A DNA stretch of 64,000 bases from CAZQKW01 sp964594075 (GTDB taxonomy: Bacteria > Desulfobacterota > WTBG01 > CAIYCZ01): the NCBI GenBank assembly GCA_964594075.1, contig CAZQKW010000015.1, positions 1-64,000 on the forward strand, in the 5' to 3' direction. The notes under the pieces were generated by a model. That model was not told the DNA's origin, did no database searches, and saw only the letters and a list, made by a program, of their open reading frames with translations. The position numbers and the translations under genes are program-made. Below, one piece after another: positions 44,982 to 53,424 of the stretch. Each line of letters starts with the position of its first letter. Within the stretch, counting starts at the first letter, position 1.

Positions 44982-45104
44982 GGGGTGTTGAAAAAGTTTC
45001 ATCCTGTATGAAATGAAGGCTCTCTTTATATAAGGGGAGAAATGTCTCTCAAAGAGAAATCTTTTCTGACGCTTAAATTGACAGTTAGGCGTTTTTCAAC
45101 ATCC
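44982..45104. mobile_element. MITE-like element with terminal inverted repeats
   Basis: The ends GGGGTGTTGAAAAA (44982-44995) and TTTTTCAACATCC (45092-45104) are near-perfect inverted repeats, with similarity extending a few bases outward (15 of 18). The 123-base interior has no gene. TGTTGAAAAA ends are common on bacterial insertion sequences, so this may be a short non-autonomous derivative. Confidence 0.5.
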
Positions 45105-45391
45105 TGCTGATAGTTTATAGCATCATATGCCGGATTAATCATTATAAATATGCGGCATCGTTAGTGTGCAAATCACTCGCATTGTCCGCGTCGCATTGAT
45201 TTCCACACCACGTGGAATAAGATGCTTTAGAAATATCCTGCCACTCTCAATTAAAATTATCTTTAGAGAAGAGAAGATAGGGGAAACTGAAAAAGTGTAT
45301 TTGTGTTAATTGTTGAAATATGCGGGATGTTGTGTGGGTGGGAATTTATGAAAGCGATAAATGGTCATTATTTCCCATTCAAATTGATTTT
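45105..45391. other. Non-coding stretch beyond the MITE-like element
   Basis: No gene is supported here. Two imperfect palindromes are visible: ATGCCG...CGGCAT (about 45127-45160) and CCACACCACGTGG near 45211. The first has a loop of about 20 bases and no T tract. With 44893-44981 and the MITE-like element this makes a gap of 499 bases between genes. Confidence 0.4.
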
Positions 45392-45607
45392 TCATGTTAC
45401 TGCTTCTTCACGACGCAACCGCTTTATTCGGGGCTTTCGTTCGGTTACCCGTAAAAACATGCCGTCCAGACACTTTTTGCTGAATCTCCACTGTCCCCCC
45501 ACTTTGATACCGGGGATTTCCCCGTCGCCTACCAGACGATAAAGCGTTCTTTCTTTTATTTGAAGATATTCTGCGGCCTGCTTTATATCCAAAATTTCAT
45601 CTATCAT
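45392..45607 (-). CDS. Excisionase-type HTH DNA-binding protein
   Basis: A 71-residue protein starting at 45607 after GAGGAGA; an upstream in-frame ATG at 45646 lacks such a site. LDIKQAAEYLQIKERTLYRLVGDGEIPGIKVGGQW is the standard excisionase/TIGR01764 HTH pattern, and FSKKCLDGMFL follows. The tail is basic. It has the size of stand-alone regulators found near mobile DNA, which fits the MITE-like element beside it, but no integrase or phage gene is nearby. I infer a local regulator. Confidence 0.8.
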   Translation of the reverse strand: MIDEILDIKQAAEYLQIKERTLYRLVGDGEIPGIKVGGQWRFSKKCLDGMFLRVTERKPRIKRLRREEAVT

Positions 45608-45720
45608 AGGTTTCTCCTCGCAGCAAAAGTTGCAAAAGTTAGACAAAAGAATTCAAATATTTCGCGTATGTATGAAATATCGGAAAAGAAGGGTGGGACT
45701 TTACACAATTTTGGCGATTT

Positions 45721-46680
45721 TTATTGTTTTAAATAACAGGCAACGAAGTGGCCTGTTTGTATTTCTGCCAAAGGCGGATGTGCTTCAAGGCAGGTTGCCG
45801 GTTCCATTATCGGGCAGCGGCTTGAAAAAATGCATCCACGAGGAGGATTGAGTGGATTTGGGGGATCGCCATTTAAGAGAATTCTCTTTTTCTTTAAAAA
45901 AGGGTCGGGCACGGGAGCTGCGGATAATAATGCTTCAGTATAAGGATGCTGCGGATGAGTGTATAACTCTTCCTTAGGGGCAATTTCAACGAGTTTACCA
46001 AGATACATGACCATAACTTTATGGCTGATATACTGCACCACGCGAAGATCATGAGATATGAACAGATACGTCAAATTCATTCGGTTTTGAATATCCAGAA
46101 GTAAATTGATAATCTGCGCCTGAATCGAAACATCAAGAGCTGATACCGGTTCGTCTGCTATGATCACGCGCGGGTTAAGGCTTAAAGCGCGGGCAATGCC
46201 GATTCGCTGCCTCTGGCCACTGCTGAATTCATGCGGATAACGGGATATCTGGTCTTTCTGCAGGCCGACCAGTTCCATGAGCTGCATAACTTTTTCCGGC
46301 ACCACGGGTCGGGGAACGGTTTTATGGATAATCAGGGGCTCGCCGATAATGCTCCCGATTTTCTTGCGCGGGTTAAGGGATGAGTATGGATCCTGAAAAA
46401 TTATCTGGACCTGTTTTCTGAATTGTTTCTTTTGCTCTCCTCTGAACTCATAAATATTATTGCCATTAAATAGAACTTTTCCGTTTGTGGGTTGTTCCAG
46501 GTTAAGAATTAATCGTGCAAGTGTCGTTTTTCCACAGCCGCTTTCGCCAACCAGCCCGAGCGTTGTGCCTTTTTCCAATACGAAGCTCACGTCGTCAACC
46601 GCCTTAAGAGAACCGACGGTTGTGGAAAATATGCCAGCCGATACCGGATATATTTTTTTTAAATGAATGACCTCAAGCAT
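45721..46680 (-). CDS. Oligopeptide/dipeptide ABC transporter ATPase (OppF/DppF-like)
   Basis: About 320 residues from the ATG at 46680. A longer frame to 46731 overlaps the upstream gene. Motifs: Walker A GESGCGKTTLARLI, Q-loop IIFQDPYSSLNPRKKIG, signature FSSGQRQRIGIARAL, Walker B VIIADEPVSALD, and the H-loop ISHD. The C-terminal oligo_HPY region (PPRGCIFSSRCP) contains the Cys residues that bind an iron-sulfur cluster in some members. It energises peptide uptake together with the OppD-like partner upstream. The permease and binding-protein genes are absent from this window. Confidence 0.92.
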   Translation of the reverse strand: MLEVIHLKKIYPVSAGIFSTTVGSLKAVDDVSFVLEKGTTLGLVGESGCGKTTLARLILNLEQPTNGKVLFNGNNIYEFRGEQKKQFRKQVQIIFQDPYSSLNPRKKIGSIIGEPLIIHKTVPRPVVPEKVMQLMELVGLQKDQISRYPHEFSSGQRQRIGIARALSLNPRVIIADEPVSALDVSIQAQIINLLLDIQNRMNLTYLFISHDLRVVQYISHKVMVMYLGKLVEIAPKEELYTHPQHPYTEALLSAAPVPDPFLKKKRILLNGDPPNPLNPPRGCIFSSRCPIMEPATCLEAHPPLAEIQTGHFVACYLKQ

Positions 46681-46712
46681 AAGCTCGCCTTCCCTGGCAT
46701 AATTCATTTTAT

Positions 46713-47687
46713 TTAGGCGTGCAGCCAGCATCTCACAAAATGGTTTTCCCGGTCTGAATGCCGGGCATTAATCAGCGGAGGTTCTTCGGCGGTGCATTGC
46801 TTCATTACATATGGACAGCGGGTATTGAATCTGCACCCGACAGGCAGTTTCGTTAATGGCGGCACCATGCCTTTGATAGGAGTAAGCTGCTTTTCTCCTG
46901 AACGGGGCAGCGATAAAAGAAGCCCTTGCGTGTATGGATTGAGGGGGTTTTTAAAAAGATTTATAACATCCGTATATTCCACGATTTTCCCCGCATACAT
47001 GACGGCCACATTCTGTGCCGTCTCAGCAACGATGCCCAGATCATGGGTAATTAGCAGCAGAGCAAGATCTCGGGTCTGTTTAAGATTGTGCAGCAGCTCA
47101 AGAATCTGTGCCTGCACGGTGACATCAAGTGCTGTCGTTGGTTCGTCGGCAATGAGAAGTTCCGGCTCGCAGGCTAAAGACATTGCAATCATAACCCGTT
47201 GTCTCATACCGCCGCTCAACTGATGAGGAAAGTTGTAAATCTGCTGCTCAGGCGATGGAATACCGACATCTTTAAGCAAATCAATCGCATGGTCTAACGC
47301 TTCTTTTTTTCTCTGCTTGCGATGCACCTGCAGCATTTCAGCAATTTGGTCTCCTATTCTTATAACAGGGTTCAATGACGTAAGGGGATCCTGAAATACC
47401 ATGGATATGGTATTGCCACGGATGTCCCGTAATTTTTTTTCGGGGAGGCTCAGAAGGTTTTTCTGGTCAAAGAAGATTTCACCCGCCACGATTTTACCGG
47501 GCGGCGAGGGGACGAGTCTTAAAATAGAATATGCCGTAACGCTCTTGCCACATCCCGATTCGCCTACCAGTGCCAGTGTTTCACCGCTGTTTATGCTTAA
47601 ATCAACACCATCAACCGCCTTGGCAATGCCCTCTCGAACAAAAAAATATGTTTTAAGATTACGTATTTGAAGCAGTCCTGACGCCAT
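46713..47687 (-). CDS. Oligopeptide/dipeptide ABC transporter ATPase (OppD/DppD-like)
   Basis: About 324 residues from the ATG at 47687; an in-frame ATG six codons earlier (47705) is possible and neither has a strong ribosome site. Motifs: Walker A GESGCGKSVTAYSIL, signature LSGGMRQRVMIAMSL, Walker B LLIADEPTTALD, H-loop ITHD, and the C-terminal oligo_HPY Cys motif (GCRFNTRCPY). It is the usual partner of the OppF-like ATPase that follows. The pair stands without permeases or a binding protein, and the divergent gene on the right is unrelated. Confidence 0.92.
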   Translation of the reverse strand: MASGLLQIRNLKTYFFVREGIAKAVDGVDLSINSGETLALVGESGCGKSVTAYSILRLVPSPPGKIVAGEIFFDQKNLLSLPEKKLRDIRGNTISMVFQDPLTSLNPVIRIGDQIAEMLQVHRKQRKKEALDHAIDLLKDVGIPSPEQQIYNFPHQLSGGMRQRVMIAMSLACEPELLIADEPTTALDVTVQAQILELLHNLKQTRDLALLLITHDLGIVAETAQNVAVMYAGKIVEYTDVINLFKNPLNPYTQGLLLSLPRSGEKQLTPIKGMVPPLTKLPVGCRFNTRCPYVMKQCTAEEPPLINARHSDRENHFVRCWLHA

Positions 47688-47957
47688 AACACTTGTTCTA
47701 TACATTCACAAAGGTGCGATTGCTACCGCGAACGGTATAAAAATATACCCGACAAGTCAAAAAAACCACTTCAGTATTCTATTTTAAAAGAAAACAAATA
47801 CAATGTGAAAATGAATCTTTAGTATAAGTTGACAACACAACGTAATTCCAATAAGAATAAAAATCAAATACAATATTCAACATGTTTGCGTCAACCAACC
47901 TGTCAAAAACGCTATCTTGAGGTCCGCCCTTTGCTGGGGACGAGGGAAGGAGATGCC

Positions 47958-50216
47958 ATGAAGAGCACAGGAATAGCAATAATATTATGTCTGGCGTTGT
48001 CCACAATGTGCAATCTTTCAGCAAATCGTTCAGCCGTAGCGTATCATATCCCCGCGCCGCTTAAAACAATTAAAGGAACTGATTTCAGCACTTGGGAGCA
48101 GGTGTGTGAACCAGGTTTTGGCAATGATGATAATATGGCGGTGGTTGCATTGGCAGAATACAACGGACGACTCTATGCCATGGTCAGAAATGATGTTTTG
48201 GGCGTTTCGGTATGGAGAACCAGCGGTGAATCATGGGAGCAGGTGCAATTTTCTAATGGTATAAATAATGGCGTGTATGGAAATTTTCTGTTGAACAGTC
48301 ATATGGGTTGCATGACGGTCTTTAAGGATAAGTTATATTGTGGATTTTCTTCGGGTATCCAGGGCAGCTTTCTTAAGTCAACCGGATGTGAAATCTGGAG
48401 ATATGACGGCAATACCTGGGAATCGGTTATATCAGATAAAAAGGATACCGAGGAATCGGGAACAATTACGGCTATTGCAGGATGCAGTGAAAGCGATGGT
48501 GATACGACCGCTCAATTTACCGATGACTCAAAAGCGTGGCTCGAGAACCAGTGGGCTGGCGGGGTTTTGCAGATAACTTCTGGGAGCGGTGTTTTCAGGC
48601 GTTTTGACATCATCGGCAACACGGAAAACACTCTGCGGGTGCAACAAAATGAAATTGCCGGTGAGCGGGGAACTGAATACACGATATGTAGCAGCAAACA
48701 CTATAAGAATCCATTCCCACCGCATGAATATGATCTTGGACCGGTAGCCATTGGTGACCGCTATGAAATAGGCACTGGTTATGATGAAAATGGTTTTGGT
48801 GATTACTGGAATAAGGTAACCACCACGCTGACCATATTTCAAAACAAACTCTATGCTACGACTGCGCTCAATTATGAATATGGGGGACAGGTATGGTACA
48901 CTGAGGATGGCGACAACTGGTTTGTAACCGAACCATCGCGGAGTTTTGGCTTATTCCATACCGATCCCAATTATCCCAACGCGCAGAAACCGGTTTCACG
49001 GGGCATCCCGGCAATTGGAGCTTGCTCGGTTTCAGGCACCGAAGCCCTTTATGGAGGCACACTGGGGTCTGAGGGCAATTTGGGCAGTTGCGCACGTTTC
49101 GCAAGACTGACCGATGACGGATGGAAACTTATTGTTGATACCAGCGTAGATGATAATGACACCGGCACCAATGAAAACGGATTTGGCGGTGGTTTGAATT
49201 GCACTATGTATAACGGGAACTTTAATGTCTGGAGCATTGCCTGCTTTCGCAATGAACTCTTTGTGGGGTTCCAATCTCTTGGTGGCACGCGGGTGTTATA
49301 TTCAACCACGGGAAGTTCAGAAGACGGAAGCTGGTCTTACAGCGTTGGCGGTGATTCGACACTGCCGTGCGGATTTGATGGGGTAATTATTCCGGCAAGT
49401 CCGGGACTGGGAACCGAAAAACTCTATAAACATATTGCGGTAAATTTATTTACCTTTACTGAATATCTTTATGCAGGATTGATAGTCGTTCCTCCCACCA
49501 TGGGTGGCATGAGCACGGATTACCTTACGGGGTCGCAGATCTGGAAGACAAGAGATGGCAGAGCATGGGAACCGGTCACCACTGATGGTTTTGGCGATAA
49601 CAATGTGCTGACCTTTGAAGCATTCGCTGTTTTTAATAATACACTGTATGTTGCTGCAAGCAGAGCTTCCAACACAGTTGGAATTGGCTTGGGTGGCGCA
49701 AAGATATTTCGTCTGGTGCCTGCAGCAGCATGTTCAATAGAGCGTGCTGTGTTGCGGTATACTATGATGCTTCCAAACAGAGATACCGTATTCACCGAAG
49801 GCACAATTACCCCACAAACCCCCTTTGATCCATTAACCGAAGAGGTTTCAGTAATTATCCAATCCGCTCAAAATCAGCTTATTTTTACGGACACGCTACC
49901 CGCCGGAGCTTTCAAAAAGCTGGCGCCCGGTGATACTATGGTGTTTTATAGAAAGCAACCAGGGGTAAATTCAAAAATTGATGTGATGACCCTTAATCTT
50001 ACCACCGGTAAATTTTTTGTTTTTGCCAAGAACGAAAGCCTGAATCGGCTGCCTGTAACCGAAGCGCAGACCGTTGATGTAACGGTAGGTGTCTCTATCG
50101 GCAATGACAGCGGGGCGGCTACCAATGCGTTTACCGTTTCCAAAGCAACACCTGCGGGCGTTCCAAAAAAATTAATATTTAACGGGATGTTAAAGGGAGC
50201 CACTTCAATTCGTTAG
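47958..50216 (+). CDS. Large secreted repeat protein, probable beta-propeller
   Basis: A 752-residue exported protein. The ATG at 47958 follows AAGGAGA and opens a signal peptide (MKSTGIAIILCLALSTMC). A TTGACA box lies at 47829-47834. Repeats of the form W-x-x-x-G-x-x-W-E-x-V recur through residues 60-590 (SVWRTSGESWEQV, EIWRYDGNTWESV, QVWYTEDGDNWFV, QIWKTRDGRAWEPV), with alternating LYAG or LYCGF strands. This is typical of a beta-propeller or Kelch-like fold. A segment at about 175-240 (after SDGDTTAQF) interrupts the pattern and may be an inserted domain. The C-terminal 120 residues look like a beta-sandwich. Function unknown; the gene stands alone. Confidence 0.72.
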   Translation: MKSTGIAIILCLALSTMCNLSANRSAVAYHIPAPLKTIKGTDFSTWEQVCEPGFGNDDNMAVVALAEYNGRLYAMVRNDVLGVSVWRTSGESWEQVQFSNGINNGVYGNFLLNSHMGCMTVFKDKLYCGFSSGIQGSFLKSTGCEIWRYDGNTWESVISDKKDTEESGTITAIAGCSESDGDTTAQFTDDSKAWLENQWAGGVLQITSGSGVFRRFDIIGNTENTLRVQQNEIAGERGTEYTICSSKHYKNPFPPHEYDLGPVAIGDRYEIGTGYDENGFGDYWNKVTTTLTIFQNKLYATTALNYEYGGQVWYTEDGDNWFVTEPSRSFGLFHTDPNYPNAQKPVSRGIPAIGACSVSGTEALYGGTLGSEGNLGSCARFARLTDDGWKLIVDTSVDDNDTGTNENGFGGGLNCTMYNGNFNVWSIACFRNELFVGFQSLGGTRVLYSTTGSSEDGSWSYSVGGDSTLPCGFDGVIIPASPGLGTEKLYKHIAVNLFTFTEYLYAGLIVVPPTMGGMSTDYLTGSQIWKTRDGRAWEPVTTDGFGDNNVLTFEAFAVFNNTLYVAASRASNTVGIGLGGAKIFRLVPAAACSIERAVLRYTMMLPNRDTVFTEGTITPQTPFDPLTEEVSVIIQSAQNQLIFTDTLPAGAFKKLAPGDTMVFYRKQPGVNSKIDVMTLNLTTGKFFVFAKNESLNRLPVTEAQTVDVTVGVSIGNDSGAATNAFTVSKATPAGVPKKLIFNGMLKGATSIR

Positions 50217-50428
50217 GAATGAGGTATTATCACGGATCAATAGTGTCCAACATAAGGGAGTGCCTCCCCGTGCGTTTCCTCAGGGCTTTGGCTCACACGC
50301 TCCCAAGAAACTTCTTTCTTTTATGAGCACTGTACGCGTAAGCATGTATAACGAGTTAAGCTGCTCTGTTGCACAAGACAGATCACAGATATCATATTAA
50401 TAAATTATCTTATAGGAGGTGACATTTT

Positions 50429-51175
50429 ATGAAACCCATGGACATTCTGAACAGGATCGAAAGTGATTTTTCAACCTACCTGCAGCAGATGACCAAAGAA
50501 GACCTGCCGTTTGCAGAACAGGGGAATGAAAAGCTGTGGTTCAGGATTTATCGATATAGGGAAGGCAAAGATTTCCCCCTCAAGAAAGTTGCCTTTATGA
50601 TTCTTGATTATGGTCTGGTGTGGAATAAAGATGACAAAACGCTACTTGATGATGACGAACTGATCGTGGGATGTTTTAAAACGGTGGATGATCTTCCTTT
50701 GCCAATTCTGGCGTTAGAAGCCTCTATGCATATCGGCAAATATGATCACCTGAATATTGACCTATTTCCGATCTCCCGTGATCAGCGCTACAAAGATACC
50801 TTTTGTAAACCGGTTCAGGCGCTGCACAAAAAATACACCGACCTTCCTGATGTGCCACCAGGAGTGATTACGCCCAATTTACCCGAAGGGTCAACGTCAG
50901 GGGGCATGCTTTCGGGCAACTTTGATGCGGCGCTCAGAGATAAAACCTTCGCCTGGTGGTTTGCCTACCTTGATATGTATCGAGATTTTCTTGACCACCG
51001 CGACGCCTACCCGATTTTACAAGAGCCGGCTATTATTGAAGAGGGGAAGCAGATACGAACCATGTTTCTGACCAACTTTGCAAAGTCATCGCCAAAGATT
51101 CTCTCTGACATTCCACATCTTAACACACCCGAGCGCGGCGTGCGCTTAGGGGAACTGATGTTTCTGGATTTGTGA
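50429..51175 (+). CDS. Uncharacterised protein, possibly bilin-reductase-like
   Basis: A 248-residue soluble protein with a good TAGGAGG ribosome site. I do not recognise it securely. The middle has the rhythm of ferredoxin-dependent bilin reductases: LPLPILALEASMHIGKYDHL, NIDLFPISRD and a YKDTFCKPVQALHKKY helix, followed by FAWWFAYLDMYRDFLDHRD near the C-terminus. If correct it would reduce a linear tetrapyrrole; if not, it is a new family. No haem oxygenase is encoded nearby. It starts the run of nine plus-strand genes that ends at 60178 and lies 105 bases before the cupin gene. Confidence 0.5.
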   Translation: MKPMDILNRIESDFSTYLQQMTKEDLPFAEQGNEKLWFRIYRYREGKDFPLKKVAFMILDYGLVWNKDDKTLLDDDELIVGCFKTVDDLPLPILALEASMHIGKYDHLNIDLFPISRDQRYKDTFCKPVQALHKKYTDLPDVPPGVITPNLPEGSTSGGMLSGNFDAALRDKTFAWWFAYLDMYRDFLDHRDAYPILQEPAIIEEGKQIRTMFLTNFAKSSPKILSDIPHLNTPERGVRLGELMFLDL

Positions 51176-51280
51176 GAACAGTGAAAAGTGGATAGATTAT
51201 AGTTGATGGCTAAATTATTCTTGAACGTTAAATCAGCACGTTAGGCGCTATGGTGCCACATCTCAGGGAGATTGTAAGCT

Positions 51281-51700
51281 ATGCCATGCTACATTGTTAG
51301 AGAACAAGACGCAAAAAAACTGGCTCACGTGGAGATTTTCGGAACGGTAAACGAAAAAGTCCATCTCTCCCAGGCGATCAAGTCGCCGATAAGCCATCAC
51401 ATGACTGCGGGATATATCCGTCTTGATGCAGGCTATCAGCGATACATAGAGTCGCCGGTAGATGAAGTTGATCTGTTTCTCGAGGGAACATTAACATACT
51501 CATCGGAAGGTGAAACCTTCACCGCCCGCACCGGCGATATTGTGTTTATACCAAAGGGAACAAAGGCGACCTTCAGCACAGAAGAGGGGTGCACTGCCTT
51601 TTATGTGACCTACCCCTTGTTGCAGGAGACTTTAGACGAAATAGCACGAACGATGCAAGAAAGGCTCAAATTCCTGCATGACCCAGCACACGAATCATAA
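51281..51700 (+). CDS. Cupin-domain protein (EutQ-like)
   Basis: A 139-residue protein. EVDLFLEGTLTYSSEGETFTARTGDIVFIPKGTKATFST is a cupin_2-type barrel, closest in layout to EutQ. The usual metal-binding HxH is missing, as it is in EutQ, so it may bind a ligand or act as a scaffold rather than an enzyme. No other ethanolamine-utilisation gene is near. Its end overlaps the following flavin oxidase gene by 23 bases, which implies coupled translation and a joint role. Confidence 0.75.
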   Translation: MPCYIVREQDAKKLAHVEIFGTVNEKVHLSQAIKSPISHHMTAGYIRLDAGYQRYIESPVDEVDLFLEGTLTYSSEGETFTARTGDIVFIPKGTKATFSTEEGCTAFYVTYPLLQETLDEIARTMQERLKFLHDPAHES

Positions 51701-53393
51701 AAAAATAATACCGCACAAACTTGATCCGTTCATCTATAAGGAACTTGAGCACATTGTTGGTGCGGAATGGATTTCACAGGATCGGGCTATTCTTGAGACC
51801 TACAGTAAACTGTCTCTTGATGCAGAAGGGTTTTTGAAAAAGTATCATAAAGACTCATCCAGCCTGCCGGCCTGTGTGGTGCTGCCAGCAGGCACGGATG
51901 AAGTCCAGTCAATTGTGCGGCTTGCCAATCGCTACCGTATCGCCTTCATTCCGTTTACCAACGGACAAGCATTCAGCGCGCCGCCCCAGGATGTTCCCAC
52001 CATCTGCATTCATTTAAGCAGAATGCACCGTGTGCTCTCCATTAGCAAAGACAATATGACAGCAACACTTGAGCCTTATGCTGACTACGGACAGCTTCTT
52101 GCTGAAGCAGCAAAAGTGGGTTTATGGAACGGCGGCACGCCGTTAGCCACCACGTTGTGCAAACTTTCATCGCAAGCAGCATTTGCGGGCATTTGGCAGA
52201 CCAGCAAGAAATACGGTCTTCTTGACCGTAACATAATCAGCTTTACGGTGGTCCTGCCCACCGGTGATATTCTTAAAACCGGTTCCCTGTCAGTCCCGGA
52301 GGCGGAAGATTTCTGGGATTGGGGTCCGGGTCCCGACCTGATGGGGGTAATACGAACCAGCGCCGGCACCACCGGCATTATTACTGAAATCACTGTAAAG
52401 CTTCATCCCTGGCCGGGGGGGCAGAATATGCCGGAAGCTGCTGCCGGACGCCCCGCCATACCCTTCTACCACCGTCCCCAATATGATACGGTGCCAGCGC
52501 CCCAAAATATTCGCCTTTACTGGATAGAATTTCCTACCTACGACGCTGAAATCAACGCCTATCGTGCGCTTGCCCATTCAGGCATAGGGATCGGATTGAA
52601 TGCGTCGGGTGTCTATTCTGCCTACTACTGTTCTCAAACGCAGGAGCTGACGGAAAAACGGTTTCAGGAAAACTTTTTTCCTGCTTGGAACCTCTATGTT
52701 ATCTGTGCCGCAATCACCGCACCAGCACAAATTGCTTATGAAGAAGGCGTGCTCCAGGAGATTGTTGCTCAATATGGCGGCAGAATTCTTGGCGCTGATT
52801 TCAAGCCCGCGGTGCTTGAAGCACTTGCCCCCTGGAATCTTGACTGCATCAGAAATGTGTGTGGTTACCGCATGAATAGGCGCATGTATGCGGGCGGTTG
52901 CCTTCCTGCCGGACCTCCGGAAGTGGCAAAATATCATAGCGCACTCTGGAAAGAAGCTCTTGACACCTTTGGTGAAACCCATATAACGGATCGCGGCGGG
53001 GCTGATAATACGACGTTTATCTATGGCATAGAACCAGCCGGGCGATATACGTTTTCAGAATCTGACATTTATCCCGATCCTGCCGATCCCCAGTCGCTGG
53101 AAAAATGTTTAGCCATCACCATGTATAGCGCTATACGCATTGCTGCTGAACGAAAGTGCGCTCCCTTTGGCTTTGGCGGGCCCATTGAGCCGCTTACCTC
53201 GTTTTTCCCGGAACAGGGACCTAATGTGCATCTGTTGCTGCGAAAGCTGCGCCGTGTTTTCGACCCCCATGGACTGAGCAGCCCGGGACGGCAAGTTTTT
53301 ACTGAAGAGGAATACCGGGATTTTCCGCGTGCAAAGCGCGAGAGCATTAACAAAATGCGCGAGCAGTTTGGGTTAAAGAAAATAGGAGTATGA
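51678..53393 (+). CDS. FAD-binding oxidase of the VAO/PCMH family (first of a pair)
   Basis: A 571-residue flavoprotein. Residues about 55-240 hold the PCMH-type FAD domain: PACVVLPAGTDEVQSIVRLAN, ICIHLSRMHRVLSI and TSAGTTGIITEITVKLHPWPG. The C-terminal half is the substrate cap domain. The architecture is that of vanillyl-alcohol oxidase and 4-cresol dehydrogenase enzymes, which oxidise para-alkyl phenols and related compounds, but the family is broad. There is no signal peptide. The start overlaps the cupin gene, and a second, distinct PCMH oxidase gene follows by 31 bases. A covalent flavin attachment residue cannot be fixed by eye. Confidence 0.82.
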   Translation: MTQHTNHKKIIPHKLDPFIYKELEHIVGAEWISQDRAILETYSKLSLDAEGFLKKYHKDSSSLPACVVLPAGTDEVQSIVRLANRYRIAFIPFTNGQAFSAPPQDVPTICIHLSRMHRVLSISKDNMTATLEPYADYGQLLAEAAKVGLWNGGTPLATTLCKLSSQAAFAGIWQTSKKYGLLDRNIISFTVVLPTGDILKTGSLSVPEAEDFWDWGPGPDLMGVIRTSAGTTGIITEITVKLHPWPGGQNMPEAAAGRPAIPFYHRPQYDTVPAPQNIRLYWIEFPTYDAEINAYRALAHSGIGIGLNASGVYSAYYCSQTQELTEKRFQENFFPAWNLYVICAAITAPAQIAYEEGVLQEIVAQYGGRILGADFKPAVLEALAPWNLDCIRNVCGYRMNRRMYAGGCLPAGPPEVAKYHSALWKEALDTFGETHITDRGGADNTTFIYGIEPAGRYTFSESDIYPDPADPQSLEKCLAITMYSAIRIAAERKCAPFGFGGPIEPLTSFFPEQGPNVHLLLRKLRRVFDPHGLSSPGRQVFTEEEYRDFPRAKRESINKMREQFGLKKIGV

Positions 53394-53424
53394 GCGGTAC
53401 GGCTATAGCCCGGTGAGTGAAAAA

